This document shows, piece by piece, positions 43,205 through 53,000 of a stretch of 64,000 nucleotides of DNA. The position numbers and the translations under genes were made by a program. The stretch is taken from NCBI GenBank assembly GCA_964616465.1, contig CAZTTO010000005.1:1-64000 (forward strand), read 5' to 3'. Within the stretch, counting starts at the first letter, position 1. The number at the start of each line of letters is the position of its first letter. The notes under the pieces are model-generated. The model made no database searches and was not told the DNA's origin. It was given only the letters and a program-made list of their open reading frames with translations. The stretch is from JAFLBI01 sp964616465. Lineage in GTDB: Bacteria; Bacteroidota; Bacteroidia; Chitinophagales; Chitinophagaceae.

Positions 43205-45337
43205 ATGCAAGTAGAAAAGTTTTACTACGACAATAAGATTGTCAAAATGTTTGCCTACGCCACCATACTTTGGGGAGTTGTAGGTATGACAGTAGGTTTG
43301 TTGGCTTCCTTACAAATTTTTTGGCCAGCATCCAACTTCAGTCACCCTATGACCACTTTCGGTCGTGTTCGTCCATTACATACCAACGCAGTCATTTTTG
43401 CTTTTGTGGGTAATGGAATTTTTATGGGTGTTTATTATTCTTTACAACGCTTGTGTAAAGCCCGTATGTTCAGCGATGCACTCAGTAAAATTCATTTCTG
43501 GGGTTGGCAGTTAATTATTGTTGCTGCTGCAGTTACACTATTGTTAGGTTATACTTCCGGAAAGGAATATGCTGAATTAGAGTGGCCAATTGATATCGCA
43601 ATCACACTTATTTGGGTGGTGTTTGGTATTAATATGTTTGGTACCATTTTAAAGAGACGTGAAAGCCATTTATATGTAGCCATATGGTTTTATATAGCAA
43701 CATGGGTTACTGTAGCTATGCTTCATATTGTGAACTCATTTGAATTGCCTTATACCGCTATGAGAAGTTATAGCTGGTATGCTGGTGTGCAAGATGCATT
43801 GGTACAATGGTGGTATGGTCACAACGCTGTGGCGTTCTTCTTAACTACGCCTTATTTGGGCATCATGTATTATTTCTTGCCAAAGGCGGCTAATCGTCCA
43901 GTATATAGCTATCGTTTGTCTATTATTCACTTTTGGTCATTGATATTTATTTATATCTGGGCTGGTCCACACCACTTGTTATACACTGCATTGCCTGATT
44001 GGGCACAAAGCTTAGGTACCGTATTCAGCGTAATGTTGATTGCACCTAGTTGGGGTGGTATGTTAAATGGATTGTTCACTTTGCGTGGTGCATGGGATAA
44101 AGTGCGTGAAGATCCAATTTTGAAATTCTTAGTGGTAGCGGTTACTTGTTATGGTATGAGCACCTTCGAAGGTCCTATGTTGAGTTTGAAGAATGTAAAC
44201 GCAATTTCACACTTCAGCGATTGGACAATTGCACACGTGCATATAGGTGCATTAGGTTGGAACGGCTTTATGACTTTTGGTATTTTGTATTGGTTAATCC
44301 CAAGAATTTTTGGTACAGAATTATATTCTAAAAAACTAGCAACGAATCACTTTTGGATTGGAACCATTGGTATTGTTTTGTATGCAGTTCCGTTGTACTG
44401 GGCAGGTTTCGCACAAGCTATGATGTGGAAGCAGTTTACTCCAGAAGGACAATTGAAATTCCAGTTTTTAGAAACAGTTACACATATCATTCCAATGTAC
44501 ATCACAAGAAGTATTGGTGGCACATTGTATTTAGTGGGTGTATTTATAATGGTATATAATTTATGGAAAACTGTTGCTACTGGTAAGCTCATAGCTGATG
44601 AACCTGCAGAAGCTGCGCCATTACCAAAAGTAATTGAAGCACATGGTAAGGAGTACTGGCACAGGTGGATTGAAAGAAAGCCAGTTCAAATGTTGGTGTG
44701 GAGTTTTGTATTGGTTGCTATTGGTGGAATTTTAGAAATTGTTCCAACCTTTTTAATTGAAAGTAATATTCCAACCATTGCTTCAGTTAAGCCATACACG
44801 CCTCTTGAATTACACGGTAGAGATATTTATATTAGAGAAGGCTGTTATACTTGTCATTCTCAAATGGTTCGCCCATTCCGCGATGAAGTAGCACGTTATG
44901 GTGAATACAGTAAGGCGGGTGAGTTTGTATATGATCATCCTTTCCAATGGGGTAGTAAACGTACCGGGCCAGATTTGGCGAGAGTAGGTGGTAAGTATCC
45001 AGACAGTTGGCATTATAATCATATGCTCGAACCTCAGAGTATGAGTCCAGGATCTGTGATGCCTCCTTATCCTTGGCTACTAGATGATCAACTTGATGCA
45101 TCTACAACAGAAGCTAAGATTAGGGCTATGCAAACTTTAGGAGTACCTTATCCGGAAGGATATGATCAATTAGCGCGTGCCGATTTAGAAAAGCAGGCCA
45201 AACAAGTTGCAGAAAATTTAGCAAAAGACAAGATTAAGATTCAGTCAGATAGAGAAATCATTGCCTTGATCGCTTATTTGCAACGCGTGGGTACAGATAT
45301 TAAAGGAGAGAAAAAAGAATTAGCTGAGCTTAAATAA
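43205..45337 (+). CDS. ccoNO: fused cbb3 oxidase subunits I and II (CcoN-CcoO)
   Basis: 710 residues. Residues about 1-480 are CcoN with at least 12 membrane helices and the histidines for haem b, haem b3 and CuB (PLHTNAVIFAF, WYGHNAVAFFL, WAGPHHLLYT, AHVHIGALGWNG). The C-terminal part (about 495-710) is CcoO with one membrane helix and one haem c site (GCYTCHSQMVRPF). The fusion is typical of Bacteroidota. It is the oxygen-reducing core of a high-affinity oxidase. Confidence 0.95.
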   Translation: MQVEKFYYDNKIVKMFAYATILWGVVGMTVGLLASLQIFWPASNFSHPMTTFGRVRPLHTNAVIFAFVGNGIFMGVYYSLQRLCKARMFSDALSKIHFWGWQLIIVAAAVTLLLGYTSGKEYAELEWPIDIAITLIWVVFGINMFGTILKRRESHLYVAIWFYIATWVTVAMLHIVNSFELPYTAMRSYSWYAGVQDALVQWWYGHNAVAFFLTTPYLGIMYYFLPKAANRPVYSYRLSIIHFWSLIFIYIWAGPHHLLYTALPDWAQSLGTVFSVMLIAPSWGGMLNGLFTLRGAWDKVREDPILKFLVVAVTCYGMSTFEGPMLSLKNVNAISHFSDWTIAHVHIGALGWNGFMTFGILYWLIPRIFGTELYSKKLATNHFWIGTIGIVLYAVPLYWAGFAQAMMWKQFTPEGQLKFQFLETVTHIIPMYITRSIGGTLYLVGVFIMVYNLWKTVATGKLIADEPAEAAPLPKVIEAHGKEYWHRWIERKPVQMLVWSFVLVAIGGILEIVPTFLIESNIPTIASVKPYTPLELHGRDIYIREGCYTCHSQMVRPFRDEVARYGEYSKAGEFVYDHPFQWGSKRTGPDLARVGGKYPDSWHYNHMLEPQSMSPGSVMPPYPWLLDDQLDASTTEAKIRAMQTLGVPYPEGYDQLARADLEKQAKQVAENLAKDKIKIQSDREIIALIAYLQRVGTDIKGEKKELAELK

Positions 45338-45343
45338 TCAACT

Positions 45344-45514
45344 ATGAAATTCATTAATTATCTCGAAAAAATTTCACAAGTCGACATCTTCGGAATGGCG
45401 TCATTTATGATATTCTTTGTCTTCTTCTTACTCATGACAGCATGGGCACTAAAAGCAGATAAGAAATTGATTGATGAAATGAGTCAAATTCCATTCGATC
45501 AAAAACAACCTTAA
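45344..45514 (+). CDS. ccoQ: cbb3 oxidase subunit CcoQ
   Basis: 56 residues (MKFINYLEKISQVDIFGMAS), with one membrane helix at about 16-38 followed by KADKKLIDEMSQIPFD. Position between ccoNO and ccoP, length and layout identify it. The start is 7 bases after the ccoNO stop. Confidence 0.85.
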   Translation: MKFINYLEKISQVDIFGMASFMIFFVFFLLMTAWALKADKKLIDEMSQIPFDQKQP

Positions 45515-45535
45515 TTACCCTTAAAACAACCTAAC

Positions 45536-46681
45536 ATGAGAAGTTTGTTTCAAGCATATACCAATCCTCTTAAAAAGCTACAAATGTTGGCACTTGTTGT
45601 AGCACTACCACTTGCTTCAATAGCACAAGGTCCTCCTAAAGAAAGCGAGCTGTCGAACCCGCTTGCACAAGTTCTTATTGTCATCATCTTTGGATTATTG
45701 TTGGCAATTGGATTATTAGCGAATGTAGTGATGGGCGCTGCAGGGAATTTTCTTCAGCGCTATCAAACAGATCAGAAGTCTGCAAAAGCACTTCCAATAA
45801 TTGCTATTTTGCTCTTGTCGTCTTTAAGTGTAATGGCGCAAGACGCAGCTCCTGCTGAGGCAACAGCATCGGTTACACATTTCGCAGGACTCTCAGCTTA
45901 TACTTTTTATTCTTTAATTGCTGTTATTGGACTAGAGTTGTTGATCATGTTTTTCTTGCTCTACAACTTAAAGCGACTGCTTTCTGCTGAAAAAACTGTA
46001 ATTGCTGGTGTTGAAGCTACAGCGCCTAAAAAAGAAACTTCATGGCAAGTATGGTGGGATAAAGCAAATAGCTTCCGACCAATGAAAGAGGAGGCTCAAA
46101 TTGATTTAGGCCATAATTATGATGGTATTAGAGAATTAGACAATCGTCTTCCACCATGGTGGTTGTACGGATTTTATGTGACTATTGTATTTGCTGGAAT
46201 TTATTTGTGGAGATACCATGTGGTACATTCAGCACCTTTGAGTCAAGAAGAATTGCAAATAGCTTTAGAAAAGGCTGAAAAAGAAAAAGAAGCTTATCTA
46301 AAACTAGCAGCCAATAAAGTTGATGAAAATACAGTGGTGTATCTAGAGGATGCAACTGCTATGTTAGAAGGCAAGAAAATATATGCAGCTAACTGTGCTG
46401 CCTGTCACGGTCCTGACGGTGGGGGTACTGTAGGACCCAACTTTACAGATGATTATTGGCTTCACGGTGGTAGCATTCAAGATATATTCAAAACTGTGAA
46501 GTATGGAGTGCCTGAGAAAGGAATGAAGAGTTGGAAAGATGATTTATCACCCGTTCAAATTGCACAGGTTTCAAGTTTTATTAAGTCATTGAAAGGAACA
46601 AAAGCAACCAACCCTAAAGAGCCTCAAGGGGAATTGTACGCAGAACCCGAAGCAGCACCTGCTACGCCACCAGCTCAGTAA
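45536..46681 (+). CDS. ccoP: cbb3 oxidase subunit CcoP
   Basis: 381 residues. The N-terminal half has several membrane helices, more than the one or two of proteobacterial CcoP. A helix (about 205-222) leads into a periplasmic cytochrome c domain with one haem site, NCAACHGPDGGGT (about 284-296). Only this one CxxCH is present, although proteobacterial CcoP has two. It passes electrons to CcoO. Confidence 0.92.
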   Translation: MRSLFQAYTNPLKKLQMLALVVALPLASIAQGPPKESELSNPLAQVLIVIIFGLLLAIGLLANVVMGAAGNFLQRYQTDQKSAKALPIIAILLLSSLSVMAQDAAPAEATASVTHFAGLSAYTFYSLIAVIGLELLIMFFLLYNLKRLLSAEKTVIAGVEATAPKKETSWQVWWDKANSFRPMKEEAQIDLGHNYDGIRELDNRLPPWWLYGFYVTIVFAGIYLWRYHVVHSAPLSQEELQIALEKAEKEKEAYLKLAANKVDENTVVYLEDATAMLEGKKIYAANCAACHGPDGGGTVGPNFTDDYWLHGGSIQDIFKTVKYGVPEKGMKSWKDDLSPVQIAQVSSFIKSLKGTKATNPKEPQGELYAEPEAAPATPPAQ

Positions 46682-46700
46682 TGAGCTAAAATTTTAAGTT

Positions 46701-48119
46701 ATGATTAGCAATTTTGAGCATGTGAATGAACCTTCTACCGAGGAGTTCAGAGATCGTGTGGCAACAATTGATCAGGAAGGTAAAAGGAAATGGATTTATG
46801 CTTACCAGCCAAAAGGCCGTTTCTACAATGTTCGCACACTGCTCAGTATTCTATATTTTGTTGTATTCTTTGGTCTTCCATTTATAAAAATAGATGGAAG
46901 GCCTTTGTTTATGTTCAATATTCCAGAGGCAAAATTTATATTGTTCTCTAAAGTATTTTGGCCACAAGATTTTTTCATATTCGGTTTAACCATGATCACA
47001 TTTGTGATCTTTATTATTCTTTTTACAGCTGCATTCGGTAGACTTTTTTGTGGTTGGGCATGTCCGCAAACTAATTTTATGGAAATGATGTTCCGTAAAG
47101 TGGAGTATTGGATTGAAGGAGATGCAGGTGCACAACGACAATTAAATTTGGCACCATGGGATGGAAAAAAAATTAGAAAGAAAGTATTGAAGCACGGATT
47201 ATTTTATGCGCTTTCATTTGTGATATCTAATTTCTTCCTTGCCTATATCATTAGTATGGATGAGTTGAAGAAAATTATTACAGAGCCTGTTACACAACAT
47301 ATAACCGGATTTACTTCTATCATTGTTTTTAGTGGGGTATTCTATGCAGTGTTTGCTTTTTTTAGGGAGCAGGCATGTACTGTAGTTTGTCCTTATGGCA
47401 GGTTACAAGGTGTATTACTCGATAAAAATTCTATGATTGTTGCGTACGATTATGTGCGTGGTGAACCTAGAGGTAATGCAAAAAAAGTTGCTGATGCTTC
47501 TTCATTGGGCGATTGTATTGATTGTCACCAGTGTGTAAGGGTTTGTCCAACTGGTATTGATATTCGAAATGGTGTGCAATTGGAGTGTGTTGGATGTACA
47601 GCATGTATTGATGCGTGTGATAATATCATGGATAAAATTGGAAAGCCAAGAGGTTTAATTAGATATGCATCTGAAAATTCTATTGCCAAAGGTGTTCCTT
47701 TAAAGTACACAACTAGAATGAAGTTGTATACTGGGTTATTAGGCTTGTTGTTGCTAATACTTGGATTTTTATTAATGTCAAGAAAAGATGTAGATGCAAC
47801 TGTTATGCGTGCACCAGGAATCCTATACCAAGAGCGAGGAGCTGATAGTGTTTCTAATTTATTCAACATTAAAATGGTTAATAAAACAACTGCTGCAATA
47901 CCACTTTCAATTCGTGTAAAAGATGGTGATGGTGTTGTTGAAATTATTGGAAAAAATACCATTGATGTAAAGAAAGAAGGTCAGGGCGCAGGATCATTTT
48001 TTGTGGTACTTCCAAAAACTAGAATAAAAAGTAGAAAAACAATTATTGAATTAGAACTAATGCAAGGCGACCAGCTAATTGCAATTAAAGAAACCAATTT
48101 TTTAGGACCAGTTGAATAA
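46701..48119 (+). CDS. ccoG: cbb3 oxidase assembly ferredoxin CcoG
   Basis: 472 residues. Membrane helices at about 35-55, 85-105, 165-185 and 200-220, and the RLFCGWACPQTNFMEM motif, fit the FixG/CcoG family. The two [4Fe-4S] sites are CIDCHQCVRVCPTG and CVGCTACIDACDNI. A periplasmic C-terminal Ig-like part (about 360-472) follows. CcoG reduces copper for oxidase assembly. Confidence 0.94.
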   Translation: MISNFEHVNEPSTEEFRDRVATIDQEGKRKWIYAYQPKGRFYNVRTLLSILYFVVFFGLPFIKIDGRPLFMFNIPEAKFILFSKVFWPQDFFIFGLTMITFVIFIILFTAAFGRLFCGWACPQTNFMEMMFRKVEYWIEGDAGAQRQLNLAPWDGKKIRKKVLKHGLFYALSFVISNFFLAYIISMDELKKIITEPVTQHITGFTSIIVFSGVFYAVFAFFREQACTVVCPYGRLQGVLLDKNSMIVAYDYVRGEPRGNAKKVADASSLGDCIDCHQCVRVCPTGIDIRNGVQLECVGCTACIDACDNIMDKIGKPRGLIRYASENSIAKGVPLKYTTRMKLYTGLLGLLLLILGFLLMSRKDVDATVMRAPGILYQERGADSVSNLFNIKMVNKTTAAIPLSIRVKDGDGVVEIIGKNTIDVKKEGQGAGSFFVVLPKTRIKSRKTIIELELMQGDQLIAIKETNFLGPVE

Positions 48120-48131
48120 AAAAATTATAAT

Positions 48132-48569
48132 ATGAGTTGGGGAACAAAATTAACATTGGTGTTTATCAGTTTCGTAGGCTTAATGGCTACGCTGGTTTAT
48201 AAGTCTTTTAATACACATTTCGATTTAGTTACAAAAGACTATTATGGTGAGGAGTTACGCTATCAAGAAGTAATTGATGGTAAAGCCAATGCAGAAGCTA
48301 TGGAAGAACAGATTGCTGTTGCACAAGCTACATCTGATGTTGTAATTAGCTTCCCAGCATCTTTGCATCAAGAAGAAATTAAAGGAGAGGTTTGGCTCTA
48401 TTTCCCCAATAATGCAAAATTTGATCAGCGAATTCCATTGCAGTTGCAGAATGGTATTCAGAAAATTCCTGTTGCTTTATTGTCGTCTGGTAATTATGAG
48501 GCACGTGTCCAATGGGTATATGAAGGAAAACCATATTATAAGATTCAAAAGTTGGTCATTCAAAAATGA
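48132..48569 (+). CDS. ccoH: FixH/CcoH-like protein
   Basis: 145 residues with one N-terminal membrane helix (about 4-24) and KDYYGEELRYQEVIDGK just after it, then an extracytoplasmic beta domain. This pattern is that of FixH, a stabiliser of the oxidase or of the copper transporter. It overlaps the following gene by 4 bases. Confidence 0.85.
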   Translation: MSWGTKLTLVFISFVGLMATLVYKSFNTHFDLVTKDYYGEELRYQEVIDGKANAEAMEEQIAVAQATSDVVISFPASLHQEEIKGEVWLYFPNNAKFDQRIPLQLQNGIQKIPVALLSSGNYEARVQWVYEGKPYYKIQKLVIQK

Positions 48570-49276
48570 TTATAGAAGCAATCATATCTGGAGCAGCGCT
48601 AGGAATTGTAAGTAGTTTCCATTGTGTTGGGATGTGTGGACCTATTGCATTTAGTTTACCATTGCAACATAGGAATGCTATTCAACGACAAGTTGGTTTA
48701 GTCTTGTATAATTTCGGAAGAATAAGCACTTATGTTATTTTGGGTGCTTTGTTTGGGGCATTAGGTAGAACCTTTTATTTAGGAGGTTGGCAACAATGGT
48801 TTTCAATTGTATTAGGAGTAGTTGTGCTTTTATTTGGTGCTTTGCCTTTCTTTCAGTCGTCTTCTTTTAAGATGAAATGGATAGATGATTTTCAACATTG
48901 GGTACAAAATTGGATTGGTTATTTTTTGAAACAAGGGGGACTAACCAGTATGTTTTTTTTAGGAGCTGCAAATGGGTTGTTGCCTTGTGGAATGGTGTAT
49001 GTGGCTATTACAGGAGCTTTGGCTGCTGGTACAATTGAAGGGGGAATGTTGTTTATGGCTGGATTTGGATTAGGAACTTTTCCAGCAATGATTATGATTG
49101 GCTCATTAGGCTTTTTCATAAGCATGAAAGCTCGCTTATTCATGAGGAAAGGAGTGCCCTATTTCGTTGCAGTAATGGGTATCATACTCATTTTGAGAGG
49201 GTTAAACCTCAATATTCCATTTATTAGTCCACTTTTACAACCACTCTCAGAAGGTGTGGTTCAATGTCATCAATAA
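48566..49276 (+). CDS. SafE/TauE-like membrane protein of cco cluster
   Basis: 236 residues with six to seven membrane helices and a start like SFHCVGMCGPIAFSLPL (about 15-31), typical of the sulfite exporter TauE/SafE or DsbD-related proteins found in cco clusters, where they are thought to help copper delivery. GLLPCGMVYVAITGAL in the middle supplies a P-C-G motif, which could bind metal. It is the last gene of the cluster. Confidence 0.85.
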   Translation: MIIEAIISGAALGIVSSFHCVGMCGPIAFSLPLQHRNAIQRQVGLVLYNFGRISTYVILGALFGALGRTFYLGGWQQWFSIVLGVVVLLFGALPFFQSSSFKMKWIDDFQHWVQNWIGYFLKQGGLTSMFFLGAANGLLPCGMVYVAITGALAAGTIEGGMLFMAGFGLGTFPAMIMIGSLGFFISMKARLFMRKGVPYFVAVMGIILILRGLNLNIPFISPLLQPLSEGVVQCHQ

Positions 49277-49482
49277 TACTCTACAACCAGAATTGTAGTT
49301 CCCTTAACAAAACATTCTTAAACCTTTAGCATAAGCCATGGTCATAATATCGGATCTTTGCAATGAGTTCTTGATCGTGGTTGGGGTTTGCGAATAGGCT
49401 TTAACAAAAAAGATTTGGAATTGGCACGATTTTTTATTAAATTACTTTAGAAAACATTTTTCTCATAAGCAGTTAGTTTTGG
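49277..49482. promoter_or_regulatory. intergenic region with a sigma-54-like -24 element
   Basis: TTGGCACG at 49421-49428 is the -24 sequence of sigma-54 promoters, but the -12 position (TTTAT) lacks GC. The terminator at 49488 lies about 60 bases downstream, so a short RNA could arise here. No gene was found. Confidence 0.3.
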
Positions 49483-49866
49483 TTACGGCCTCTGTTTCCA
49501 CAGAGGCTTTTTTATGTGCATGAAAATCCAGCCTAAACTCGTACCAATAATATCTGCTACCCAGTCCATCAATTCAAAGCTTCTGTTTACAATCCAATTA
49601 TCTTGCATAAACTCTACCAATATACCGTAGACTACCAGTAGAGTCCAAATAAGTAAAAATCTATAGTTACTGTTCTTTTTATCTATGCAAGGATAAGCCC
49701 ATGCAATAAACAGACCAGCAAATAATCCAATATGTATGATCTTGTCAAAGTGTATCCATTGCATCCAACCAGATGATGGAAATGCCGATCCAGGTAAGGA
49801 GAATAGAATAAGGCTAATAGTCCAAGCTATTGTACCGATGCGATATTTAGAAATAAAAAGAAGCAT
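49483..49866 (-). CDS. VanZ-family membrane protein
   Basis: 127 residues with four membrane helices (about 10-26, 40-60, 70-88, 105-122). HIGLFAGLFIAWAYP and LVEFMQDNWIVNRSFELMDW fit VanZ-like proteins. VanZ itself gives low-level teicoplanin resistance; most homologues have no known role. The last codons contain a hairpin that can act as terminator on the opposite strand. Confidence 0.8.
   Translation of the reverse strand: MLLFISKYRIGTIAWTISLILFSLPGSAFPSSGWMQWIHFDKIIHIGLFAGLFIAWAYPCIDKKNSNYRFLLIWTLLVVYGILVEFMQDNWIVNRSFELMDWVADIIGTSLGWIFMHIKKPLWKQRP
49488..49513 (+). terminator. terminator for the plus strand inside the VanZ 3' end
   Basis: GCCTCTG (49488-49494) pairs with CAGAGGC (49501-49507), followed by a T run on the plus strand. 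It lies within the last codons of vanZ. Confidence 0.75.
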
Positions 49867-49921
49867 GCCATCAAATATAAACGACTCGTTGGAACATGCT
49901 TCTTTAAAGTAGAAAGTAAGA

Positions 49922-51697
49922 TTAATTGGTTCCCCACTTTTGGAGAACAGCTCTAATTTGATCTGTAGTAAAAGGTTTTGTAATGATGTCCTTCATGCCA
50001 ACTCTAAAACAGTCAGTTTCTGCTTCTTTCATAACATCAGCAGTCATAGCAATAATGACAGGTTTGCCAGCTTCATCGGTAGTTTGCTTAAGAATGTTAG
50101 AAGTTGCATCAATACCATCCATTTCAGGCATGTGTAAATCCATGAAAATAAGGTCGTACTTGTTTCCGGAGGCTTTGTTGACTGCTTCTCTACCGTTGTT
50201 GGCTAATTCGATGGTGTAACCAATTTTTTCGAACATGCGGGATGCCAGCAATTGGTTCATCTGGTTATCCTCGGCCACGAGGATACGCAGGGGTTTGAGT
50301 GTGGTTTCTCTCATAGGAATTTTGGTTTTACCTGTGACTGTTACATCACCGGTATTGGTTTTTATGGGGATTTTAAATTGGAATGAAGATCCGTTTCCTG
50401 GCTTACTGGTAACCCAGATAGTACCTCCCATTTCATCTACAATTTTCTTGCAGATAGAGAGACCTAGTCCTGCGCCACCCATTTTCCGCTCTCCGGTTCC
50501 CTCAATTCCTCCGAAAGGTAAGAATAATTTTGGAATTTTTTCACTCGGAATACCAATTCCTGTATCGCGCACCCTAAAAGTAAGTTCTTGGGCGCTTGCA
50601 TTCATATCGTTACCACTAACATACACATCAACACTTCCAGAATTGGTATATTTTATAGCATTACTTATGAGGTTTATCAAGATTTGTTTAATACGGCTAG
50701 AGTCGGCCAAAATATTAGGACGAACCGAGGTTTCAACAAAGTAATTCAGTTCAATATCTTTTTTTAATGTGTAAATCCTTGGTTTACAAATATCTATCGA
50801 TTCTCTTACAATATCATGAATGCTGCAAGGTTCTTCAACCATTTCTAAGGTATCAGATTCAATCTGCGAAATATCCGACATATCACCAATAACTTCATTC
50901 AACAGTTTGCTACTTGAAACCAATGTCTCAATAAGTTCTAATTGGTCGGGTTGAAGATTACTTTGTTTTAAAAGATCGCTGGCACCAATAATTCCATTAA
51001 GGGGTGTTCTTATTTCATGGCTCAAGTTGGCAATAAAAGAGGCTTTAATGATGCCATCTTTTTCCATTTTCTTCTTTTCCTCAAGAATTTTTCTGATCGC
51101 TTCTTCATATTCTTTCACACGCATGGCTTCAGTTTTTCTTTCTTCCATGAATTTGTTGCGGGCCAGACTGACTGCTATTCCAGCAACAAAACTGAAGTTG
51201 AGTGCAGAAGTGATAATGTCCCATTGTTGTGTTTCTTCGGCTTTATAAGTAGTAAGCCAATCAGAAAAGTTTAATTCGAGGTTATAGAGACCAACAATGC
51301 TGACTAAAATTGCTATTAAAAAGCCAATATGATTTTTTGCGGGAAGAACCAGCATAGATAATACCGCTAAAAGAAGCATAGAAGATACGGCTGGTCCAAG
51401 CGAGCCCCCACTCAGCATCCATGCAGGAATGTGGTAAAACAGAAGTAGTGCAAGAAATGGGGTTACAATACTTTCATATTGTTGATGAAATCTTGAGAAA
51501 TAGTAAGCGCCAAAGGATAATGCAGCCATAACAAACATGAGTAAAGACACCAACGGGTCATCGCGTAAGATGATATTGAAAATGAGGCTTACACTAAATG
51601 AAACAAACAGCAGAAAGGCCACCATACTAAAAATTCTATTCTCAATGCGGGCTTTTGCTAAATTCAATCCAAACAGCTGTAATAAAAATTGCGTCAT
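49922..51697 (-). CDS. hybrid histidine kinase with receiver domain
   Basis: 591 residues. Five or six membrane helices in the first 185 residues replace a periplasmic sensor. A short coiled coil leads to the HisKA domain with His227 (FIANLSHEIRTPLNG). The ATPase domain has INLISNAIKYT (N box), DTGIGIP (G1) and GGAGLGLSI (G2). A C-terminal receiver (about 470-588) holds ILVAEDNQMN, the phospho-acceptor in LIFMDLHMPEMDG and the KPF lysine. No separate response regulator gene is adjacent, so it probably acts through a phosphotransfer partner or by itself. Confidence 0.92.
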   Translation of the reverse strand: MTQFLLQLFGLNLAKARIENRIFSMVAFLLFVSFSVSLIFNIILRDDPLVSLLMFVMAALSFGAYYFSRFHQQYESIVTPFLALLLFYHIPAWMLSGGSLGPAVSSMLLLAVLSMLVLPAKNHIGFLIAILVSIVGLYNLELNFSDWLTTYKAEETQQWDIITSALNFSFVAGIAVSLARNKFMEERKTEAMRVKEYEEAIRKILEEKKKMEKDGIIKASFIANLSHEIRTPLNGIIGASDLLKQSNLQPDQLELIETLVSSSKLLNEVIGDMSDISQIESDTLEMVEEPCSIHDIVRESIDICKPRIYTLKKDIELNYFVETSVRPNILADSSRIKQILINLISNAIKYTNSGSVDVYVSGNDMNASAQELTFRVRDTGIGIPSEKIPKLFLPFGGIEGTGERKMGGAGLGLSICKKIVDEMGGTIWVTSKPGNGSSFQFKIPIKTNTGDVTVTGKTKIPMRETTLKPLRILVAEDNQMNQLLASRMFEKIGYTIELANNGREAVNKASGNKYDLIFMDLHMPEMDGIDATSNILKQTTDEAGKPVIIAMTADVMKEAETDCFRVGMKDIITKPFTTDQIRAVLQKWGTN

Positions 51698-51812
51698 GCA
51701 GGGTGGTTTTTCTTATTGCTAAAGATACAACAGAGTTGCGTACATTACTCTAATATGAAAACAAGTGTTGCTTTTTTATGAATGAACTAGCTTTGCATCA
51801 AATTAATTTCAT

Positions 51813-53000
51813 TTGATAGAGAAAAAACAAGTCGTTCGCCAAAATGAGAAAGCTGTTTTGGTTGGTGTGGTAAAAAAAGAGGAAACCTATGAGGAAGTAG
51901 AAGAGTATTTGGATGAATTAGCGTTTTTGGCTGATACAGCAGGTGCCCAAGCTGTAAAAAGATTCACGCAAAAATTAGCTCATCCAGATTCTAGGACCTA
52001 TGTGGGAAAGGGTAAGCTGGAAGAAATACGCAATTACGTACAGGGTAAGGCAATTGATTTGATCATTTTTGATGATGAACTCACAGGGTCGCAAATCACC
52101 AATATTGAAAAAGAGCTAAAGGTTAAAACCATCGATCGAAGCGATTTAATTCTCGACATTTTCGCCAGAAGGGCAAGAACAGCTCAAGCGAAGGTGCAGG
52201 TTGAATTGGCGCAATATCAATATTTATTGCCCCGGTTGAAGGGTATGTGGAAGCACTTGGAAAGGCAAGGTGGTGGTATTGGTACTAGAGGACCAGGTGA
52301 AACAGAGATTGAAACAGATAGAAGAATTGTAAAGGATAAAATTGCATTACTGCGTAAGCGTTTGGGGGAAATTGATAAGCAGGCTACCACACAGAGAAAA
52401 GAGCGAGGTGAACTTATTCGCGTGGCGTTGGTGGGATATACCAATGTTGGTAAGAGTACGATTATGAACTTGCTTAGCAAAAGTGAGGTGTTTGCAGAAA
52501 ATAAATTATTCGCAACCTTAGATACTACTACCAGAAAAGTAGTTTTTGAAACAACTCCATTTTTACTGAGTGACACGGTTGGATTCATTCGTAAATTACC
52601 GCATCACCTTGTAGAGAGTTTCAAAAGCACGCTTGATGAAGTGCGTGAAGCAGATATTTTATTGCATGTAGTAGATATTTCTCATCCGCAGTTTGAAGAC
52701 CAGTTGGGTGTGGTGAACAAAACTTTGCAAGAGTTAAAAGTCTTTGAGAAGCCCATTTTAACAGTATTCAATAAAATGGATTTATACCAGGATAAGAACT
52801 TTGATAATTGGTTGCCTCAAGAAGTAAAAGATGAAATATTAAGAGAGCTAAGAGAGAGATGGGAGCGCGGTACCGATGGAAATTGTGTATTTGTTTCGGC
52901 AATAGAAAGGCAAAATGTAGAGGGATTGCGTGAAGGAATCCTTAGTCGAGTAAAAGATTTGTATAGAATTCGCTATCCATATAAAACAGGGTTTTACTAA
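51813..53000 (+). CDS. hflX: GTPase HflX
   Basis: 395 residues with TTG start. The G motifs are GYTNVGKSTIMN (G1), DTVGFIRKLP (G3) and FNKMD (G4), and the N-terminal HflX domain carries GIGTRGPGETEIETDRR. It rescues or splits stalled ribosomes. Its stop overlaps the Rieske gene start by one base, so the two are co-transcribed. Confidence 0.95.
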   Translation: MIEKKQVVRQNEKAVLVGVVKKEETYEEVEEYLDELAFLADTAGAQAVKRFTQKLAHPDSRTYVGKGKLEEIRNYVQGKAIDLIIFDDELTGSQITNIEKELKVKTIDRSDLILDIFARRARTAQAKVQVELAQYQYLLPRLKGMWKHLERQGGGIGTRGPGETEIETDRRIVKDKIALLRKRLGEIDKQATTQRKERGELIRVALVGYTNVGKSTIMNLLSKSEVFAENKLFATLDTTTRKVVFETTPFLLSDTVGFIRKLPHHLVESFKSTLDEVREADILLHVVDISHPQFEDQLGVVNKTLQELKVFEKPILTVFNKMDLYQDKNFDNWLPQEVKDEILRELRERWERGTDGNCVFVSAIERQNVEGLREGILSRVKDLYRIRYPYKTGFY

